Positions 60,292-64,000 of a stretch of 64,000 nt of DNA are shown here, one piece after another (position 1 is the stretch's first letter; each line of letters begins with the position of its first letter). Under the pieces are notes generated by a model. It ran no database searches. It saw only the letters and a program-made list of their open reading frames with translations, and was not told where the DNA came from. Source of the DNA: an uncultured Selenomonas sp. (GTDB lineage Bacteria > Bacillota > Negativicutes > Selenomonadales > Selenomonadaceae). Made by a program: the position numbers and the translations under genes. The DNA lies in assembly GCA_900552565.1 (NCBI GenBank), contig USAK01000006.1, forward strand, positions 6,562-70,561, read 5' to 3'.

Positions 60292-61464
60292 ATGAACGAA
60301 CTGGAACTCAAATACGGATGCAACCCGAACCAGAAACCGGCCCGCGTTTTCATGGAAAAAGGTGAACTGCCCTTCGAGGTCCTCAATGGCCGTCCGGGCT
60401 ACATCAATCTGCTCGATGCCATGAACAGCTGGCAGCTTGTCCGCGAACTGCGCGAGGCTACGGGTCTGCCGGCAGCTGCCTCTTTCAAGCATGTCAGCCC
60501 GGCTGGTGCTGCTGTCGCCGTTCCCCTCTCCGAGACGCTGCAGAAAGTCTATTTCGTTGAAGGTGTCGAGCTTTCCCCGATTGCCACGGCTTATATCCGT
60601 GCCCGCGGCGCTGACCGCATGAGCTCCTACGGCGATTTCGTCGCCCTGTCCGATGAATGCGATGCCCAGACGGCTTCGTTCCTCAAACGCGAAGTTTCCG
60701 ACGGCATCATCGCTCCGTCGTATTCGCCGGAGGCTCTCGAAATCCTCAAATCAAAACGCAAGGGCACATACCTGATTCTGCAGATGGACCCTTCGTATGA
60801 GCCGGAAGAATTTGAACGCAAACAGGTCTTCGGCGTCACGTTTGAACAGAAGCGCAACGATGTCAAGATTACGGAAGACTGCCTCAAGGATATTGCGACG
60901 AAGAACCACGACCTGCCCGAAAGCGCGAAGCGCGACCTGCTGATTGCCCTGATTACGCTCAAGTACACGCAGTCCAACTCCGTCTGCTACACGAAGGACG
61001 GCCAGGCCATCGGCATCGGCGCCGGTCAGCAGAGCCGCGTTCACTGCACGCGCCTCGCCGGCACGAAAGCCGACAACTGGTTCCTGCGCCAGAGCCCGCA
61101 GGTCCTGAACCTCCCGTTCAAACCGGAAGTGCGCCGTCCGGACCGCGACAACGCCATCGACGTCTACATCGGCGAAGAATGGGAAGACCTGCTCGAGACC
61201 GATGACTGGAAACGCGTCTTCACGGAAAAACCGCCGGTCTTCACGCGCGAAGAAAAGAAAGCCTGGCTCAAGAAAGAGACGGGCGTCTCCCTTGGCTCGG
61301 ATGCCTTCTTCCCGTTCGGCGACAATATCGAGCGCGCCCACAAGAGCGGCGTAACCTACGTTGCCCAGACGGGCGGCTCCATCCGCGATGACAATGTCAT
61401 CGAGACGGCCGATAAATACAACATGACGATGGCCATGACGCACATTCGCTTGTTCCATCACTGA
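60292..61464 (+). CDS. Stand-alone AICAR formyltransferase
   Basis: 390 residues corresponding to the C-terminal half of PurH: ELELKYGCNPNQKPAR, catalytic Lys-His in SFKHVSPAGAA, KYTQSNSVCYTKDGQAIGIG, and the C-terminal QTGGSIRDDNVI. It formylates AICAR (ZMP) with 10-formyl-tetrahydrofolate. The N-terminal IMP cyclohydrolase domain is absent, so that step must be encoded elsewhere. GGAG serves GTG 60286 (5 nt) or ATG 60292 (11 nt); ATG is chosen, with low certainty. Control by the upstream riboswitch matches its substrate exactly. Confidence 0.92.
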   Translation: MNELELKYGCNPNQKPARVFMEKGELPFEVLNGRPGYINLLDAMNSWQLVRELREATGLPAAASFKHVSPAGAAVAVPLSETLQKVYFVEGVELSPIATAYIRARGADRMSSYGDFVALSDECDAQTASFLKREVSDGIIAPSYSPEALEILKSKRKGTYLILQMDPSYEPEEFERKQVFGVTFEQKRNDVKITEDCLKDIATKNHDLPESAKRDLLIALITLKYTQSNSVCYTKDGQAIGIGAGQQSRVHCTRLAGTKADNWFLRQSPQVLNLPFKPEVRRPDRDNAIDVYIGEEWEDLLETDDWKRVFTEKPPVFTREEKKAWLKKETGVSLGSDAFFPFGDNIERAHKSGVTYVAQTGGSIRDDNVIETADKYNMTMAMTHIRLFHH

Positions 61465-61483
61465 TATTTCACGAGAAGAACAC

Positions 61484-61515
61484 GAGCCCCGGTCCAGCAG
61501 GCCGGGGCTCTTTTA
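61484..61515 (+). terminator. Terminator after the AICAR transformylase gene
   Basis: GAGCCCCGG and CCGGGGCTC with a 9-nt loop and TTTT. Confidence 0.88.
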
Positions 61516-61678
61516 TGCGCCGGGATTTTTGTCGCCATGAGCCAGAGCTGAGCGATACGCAAAATTCGAATAAGTCTTTTACCATTGCCCCCATTTGCGC
61601 TACAATAGGGAGTAGAATATATGAGTGTACTGCGGCAACACATGCCGTAACCTGCGCGATGAGAAATGAGGCGATTGT

Positions 61679-62827
61679 ATGTTTTTTCAGAAATTCGGAG
61701 CACTGGCCATGGTGCCCGTGCTCGTAGCAGCAGCGCCTGCCTATGCCGAATGGCACGGCAATGCCCATATCGAGACTGTTGAGGTGACGGGCAGCTATCT
61801 GACGGATGACATCTCGGAGGCGGGGCTCAAGAAGGCCCGCGAAGAAGCGCACAAGGACGCCCTGCGCCTGGCAACCGAGAAGGCCGGCGTCTTTGTCCAG
61901 AGTTATTCCAAGACACACAATCAGGTTCTTACTGAAGATGAGATTCAATCCATCTCTGGCAACATCCTCGCCGTCCAGAACGAGTCGTATGCAATGAGCA
62001 AGACAAACGACGGCTACACGCTCGTCACCTGCCATCTGACGGCCTACATCCAGCTCGACCAGGTCGACCTCAACCAGGCCATCCAGCAGATCAACATCGA
62101 GGGCGAGAACAGGGAGCTCAAGGCCGTCATCGAAGGCCTCAAGCACAGCCAGGGCAAGACAGGCGAGCTACCATACGGCACGGCTTACTTCCAGAAATTT
62201 GCCCAAAACAGCTCCCTGCTCAAGAAGGTCTGTGACGTAGGCTACGATGTCGACAGCGTGAGCTACGACAAGGCGACGGGCCTGATCCGCTACAACCGGT
62301 TCACAAGAGCCGTGGACGATGATCAGCTCTATGCGTTCCACGTCGAGCTCTCCTATCCGGATAATACCGAACGCATCTACAAGATCACAAAGATCACCGA
62401 GAAACCGTTCCAGACCGTCGAGTTGAAGTTCAAAAACGCGCGCACGACCATGCTGCCGATTGCTACCTATTCCACTGACGACTACTATCGCCGCCTGGTC
62501 TGCAAGCAGCTGCAGCTGCCCGAGTACGCTCATCTCAAGCAGCCGGGCTGGGGCCCAATCCCTCTGCTCGACCCGCCGCTCTACACCGATAAGCTCAACA
62601 TGAAGCGCATCGATGGCATGCTCTACTGCTCGCTGGCCGATACCGAGGACGGCCTCGCCAACTTGCTCTTCCCGAGTTTCGCCGTCCGCTACGACCCACA
62701 GCGCAAAGTCCTCGAAGAGGCCGATATCCTCTACACCGACAGCTGGATCCCCGCCAGAACGGAATATCTCGCCGCCATCCCCTACCTTGACTTCCTCTAC
62801 CACGACGGTGACTTAGAAAATCCCTGA
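61679..62827 (+). CDS. Secreted protein of unknown function
   Basis: 382 residues with a signal peptide (FGALAMVPVLVAAAPAYA, cleavage before EWHG). Residues about 45-110 contain AGLKKAREEAHKDALRLATEKAGVFV and ESYAMSKTNDGYTLVTCHLTAYI. This looks like the LPP20/FlgT-N-type alpha-beta repeat used in envelope proteins. The rest is soluble, with many Tyr and Asp, and not recognised. GAGG precedes ATG 61679. It has no partner genes; its likely terminator (63668-63695) is separated from it by an IS200 insertion. Confidence 0.75.
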   Translation: MFFQKFGALAMVPVLVAAAPAYAEWHGNAHIETVEVTGSYLTDDISEAGLKKAREEAHKDALRLATEKAGVFVQSYSKTHNQVLTEDEIQSISGNILAVQNESYAMSKTNDGYTLVTCHLTAYIQLDQVDLNQAIQQINIEGENRELKAVIEGLKHSQGKTGELPYGTAYFQKFAQNSSLLKKVCDVGYDVDSVSYDKATGLIRYNRFTRAVDDDQLYAFHVELSYPDNTERIYKITKITEKPFQTVELKFKNARTTMLPIATYSTDDYYRRLVCKQLQLPEYAHLKQPGWGPIPLLDPPLYTDKLNMKRIDGMLYCSLADTEDGLANLLFPSFAVRYDPQRKVLEEADILYTDSWIPARTEYLAAIPYLDFLYHDGDLENP

Positions 62828-62909
62828 TCACCATCAACAGGCCAGCCTACACATTACAATGAATAAGCCAAATAAAAAGGGGCTGTGAAATAACCGACCC
62901 CTAGAATCA

Positions 62910-63040
62910 AAACCACCAGTTAAACTGGTGGTTTGCTCTGGCCCTATAAGGGCCAATTACCTGTGGTAGCACCTTAAAAGGTGCACTGAATCGGTCTGAC
63001 AATCACACTTTTATCACGGGCTGCCCCCTACTCGGGGGCA
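62910..63040. repeat. Four consecutive perfect hairpins in the IS200 end
   Basis: Hairpins at 62910-62934, 62940-62954 (GGCCCT-ata-AGGGCC), 62969-62984 (GCACCTT-aa-AAGGTGC) and 63022-63040 (TGCCCCC-tactc-GGGGGCA, followed by CTTTTATTT). The last is a terminator on the plus strand that would block outside transcription into the antisense of the transposase gene. Confidence 0.7.
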
Positions 63041-63043
63041 CTT

Positions 63044-63523
63044 TTATTTGCCAGACTTACTCTTGCTACCCGTAAACGGGTCTACAAATTCTTTCAGACT
63101 CAGCTGGTCTGCCATAATATCATCTTGCAGCTGGTTCTTGATATATTCCTTAATCGCTTTTTCGTACTTTCCTACGGTATCAACATAATATCCTCTGCAC
63201 CAAAAGTGTCGATTCCCATACTTATACTTCAAATTTGCATGCCGGTCGAATATCATCAAGCTACTTTTACTCTTCAAATATCCCATAAAGCTTGATACAC
63301 TCAAATGCGGCGGAATCGTTACTAACATGTGGATATGATCTGGACAGCATTCTGCCTCTAATATCTCTACTCCTTTCCTTTCACACAATTCTCTTAAAAT
63401 TTTTCCTACATCTATTTTTATCTGCTTATAGATAATTTGACGCCTATACTTTGGTGCAAAGACAATATGGTATTTACATCTCCATTTACTATGTGATAAA
63501 CTTTGTTCGTCATCCATTGACAT
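63044..63523 (-). CDS. tnpA: IS200-family TnpA transposase (Y1 HUH)
   Basis: A 159-residue single-strand transposase: HUH pair His63 and His65 in CCPDHIHMLV, catalytic Tyr127 in KAIKEYIKNQ, and the typical SKWRCKYHIVFAPKYRRQ start. The length is normal and all key residues are present, so it may be active. Translation is probably held down by a hairpin hiding the ribosome site (63524-63583). Confidence 0.95.
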   Translation of the reverse strand: MSMDDEQSLSHSKWRCKYHIVFAPKYRRQIIYKQIKIDVGKILRELCERKGVEILEAECCPDHIHMLVTIPPHLSVSSFMGYLKSKSSLMIFDRHANLKYKYGNRHFWCRGYYVDTVGKYEKAIKEYIKNQLQDDIMADQLSLKEFVDPFTGSKSKSGK

Positions 63524-63583
63524 GCATCTCCTATGTTAATTTTTGTGGTTGTCAGGCCACTTATAGTTTATCACAGGAGATGC
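63524..63583 (-). promoter_or_regulatory. Hairpin sequestering the tnpA ribosome site
   Basis: On the minus-strand transcript GCATCTCCT (63583-63575) pairs perfectly, over 9 bp, with AGGAGATGC (63532-63524). The second arm contains the ribosome site and touches the ATG. Established IS200 elements use such a stem to limit transposase. Confidence 0.75.
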
Positions 63584-63667
63584 TTTCCTTTTCTCTAAGA
63601 TCTTTTTAACTACCCCCAGTTGAACTGGGGGTTTTGTCATGCCTAATCGGCGCACAATAAATCGCAG

Positions 63668-63695
63668 AAAGCAGCCTGAAATGGCTGCTTTTTTT
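63668..63695 (+). terminator. Terminator beyond the IS200 insertion
   Basis: AAAGCAGCC and GGCTGCTTT with a 6-nt loop and T7. It probably belonged to the secreted-protein gene before the insertion. Confidence 0.8.
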
Positions 63696-63699
63696 GATA

Positions 63700-64000
63700 A
63701 AATCCACCTGTGTGTTTCCCGCGAAACTGAGGAATATCGCCAGTTAGAGAGTAGGGGATAAAATTCGAATCGATAGAAATCGATGTATACAGGATTTTCG
63801 TAAAAACCAGAAGTACTGTTTCATGAGCCCAGTAATATCAAGGCTTCTGGGATTCGGACTTCCGATAAGTTTAAATTGGAGATTGTCCTTTATTTGCGGA
63901 CGTAGAAATCTGATAATCAAAAATAAGTGTATTTTATATTTGTTTGACAATTCACATTAAAGAAATAGTTGATATTAAATTATATCCATACAAATATGTA
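63700..64000. other. Apparently non-coding right end of the window
   Basis: AT-rich sequence without a convincing gene. It holds a degenerate parS-like element (63713-63728), a TGTATACA (63785-63792) and a short minus-strand open frame (63744-63950) with no ribosome site. Nothing further can be assigned without the adjoining sequence. Confidence 0.4.

Larger units (their letters stand above)
62905..63650 (-). mobile_element. IS200-like element (approximate ends)
   Basis: A single Y1 transposase gene is flanked by related end hairpins: AAACCACCAGTT-a-AACTGGTGGTTT (62910-62934) and ACCCCCAGTT-g-AACTGGGGGT (63612-63632). As expected for this family there are no terminal inverted repeats or target duplications, so the borders are approximate. 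Confidence 0.8.

Noticed and set aside
62910..63040. Hairpin series as a possible CRISPR array
   Set aside because: The four hairpins differ in sequence and spacing and belong to the IS200 end; no direct repeats with spacers exist here or elsewhere in the window.
63713..63728. TGTTTCCCGCGAAACT, parS-like
   Set aside because: Three mismatches to the 16-bp consensus, including inner positions, whereas the other three sites are perfect; probably not bound.
63744..63950. A 68-codon minus-strand open frame at the right end
   Set aside because: No ribosome site, AT-rich sequence and no recognisable protein; it may be chance or a remnant of something beyond the window.

Overview
The window looks like chromosomal DNA of a moderately GC-rich, anaerobic, plant-polysaccharide-using member of the Negativicutes (Selenomonadaceae, for example Mitsuokella or Selenomonas). 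The assignment is inference. It rests on the mixture of Firmicute-type genes (sufCBDSU, YcbB-type response regulator, perfect Bacillus-type parS sites), futalosine-pathway menaquinone genes, a three-subunit glutamate synthase, L-arabinose catabolism and a secreted tannase-like esterase. Strong promoters are easy to read: TTGACA-17-TATAAT-like boxes precede many transcription units, and most units end in classical hairpin plus T-run terminators.

Layout. 0-5.5 kb: aspartase (cut by the left edge), a DASS dicarboxylate-type transporter with an N-terminal frameshift, and a GlnK/GlnL-like two-component system, probably one C4-dicarboxylate/aspartate module. 5.5-9.8 kb: a futalosine operon with two MqnE-like radical SAM enzymes, MqnC and an MTA-phosphorylase-like protein. 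10-16.2 kb: a Crp/Fnr regulator overlapping a flavin reductase gene, then sufCBDSU. 16.3-24 kb: a HAD phosphatase, a LacI regulator and an arabinose operon (transporter-araB-araD-araA). 24-27 kb: purA and purB, the latter behind an attenuator-like leader. 27-33.2 kb: an operon of Xi-class GST, MmgE/PrpD protein, amino-acid ABC transporter and GNAT acetyltransferase, preceded by a structured RNA. 33.3-37.7 kb: two tRNA-Val genes, a PHP phosphoesterase, an APC amino-acid permease and an acyl-CoA ligase. 37.7-45 kb: LysR, tannase-like esterase, two small paralogous secreted proteins, a LysR-MerR pair divergent from a MATE pump, and a 54-codon gene. 45-50.3 kb: glutamate synthase operon. 50.4-55.7 kb: M23 peptidase, DUF4446 protein, a TnpB insertion, parB and parA. 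55.7-64 kb: MetH reactivation protein and MetH, pfkA, a ZTP riboswitch controlling a stand-alone AICAR transformylase, a secreted protein of unknown function and an IS200-like element.

Links between regions. Three perfect 16-bp parS palindromes (45.05, 53.81 and 55.73 kb) around parAB place the window in the origin-proximal ParB-loading zone. Two intergenic clusters of DnaA boxes (5.5 and 11.3 kb) add a replication-related layer. Identical GTATAC-centred palindromes lie in the promoters of aspA and of the glutamate synthase operon, suggesting shared control of aspartate/ammonium/glutamate metabolism. ZTP sensing, AICAR formylation, MetH and purA/purB connect one-carbon and purine metabolism.

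The points most worth following are the unidentified structured RNA in front of the GST/PrpD/ABC/GNAT operon, that operon's resemblance to S-(2-succino)cysteine loci without the oxygen-dependent enzyme, the doubled MqnE genes, and the DnaA-box clusters. No CRISPR array, prophage or rRNA was seen.
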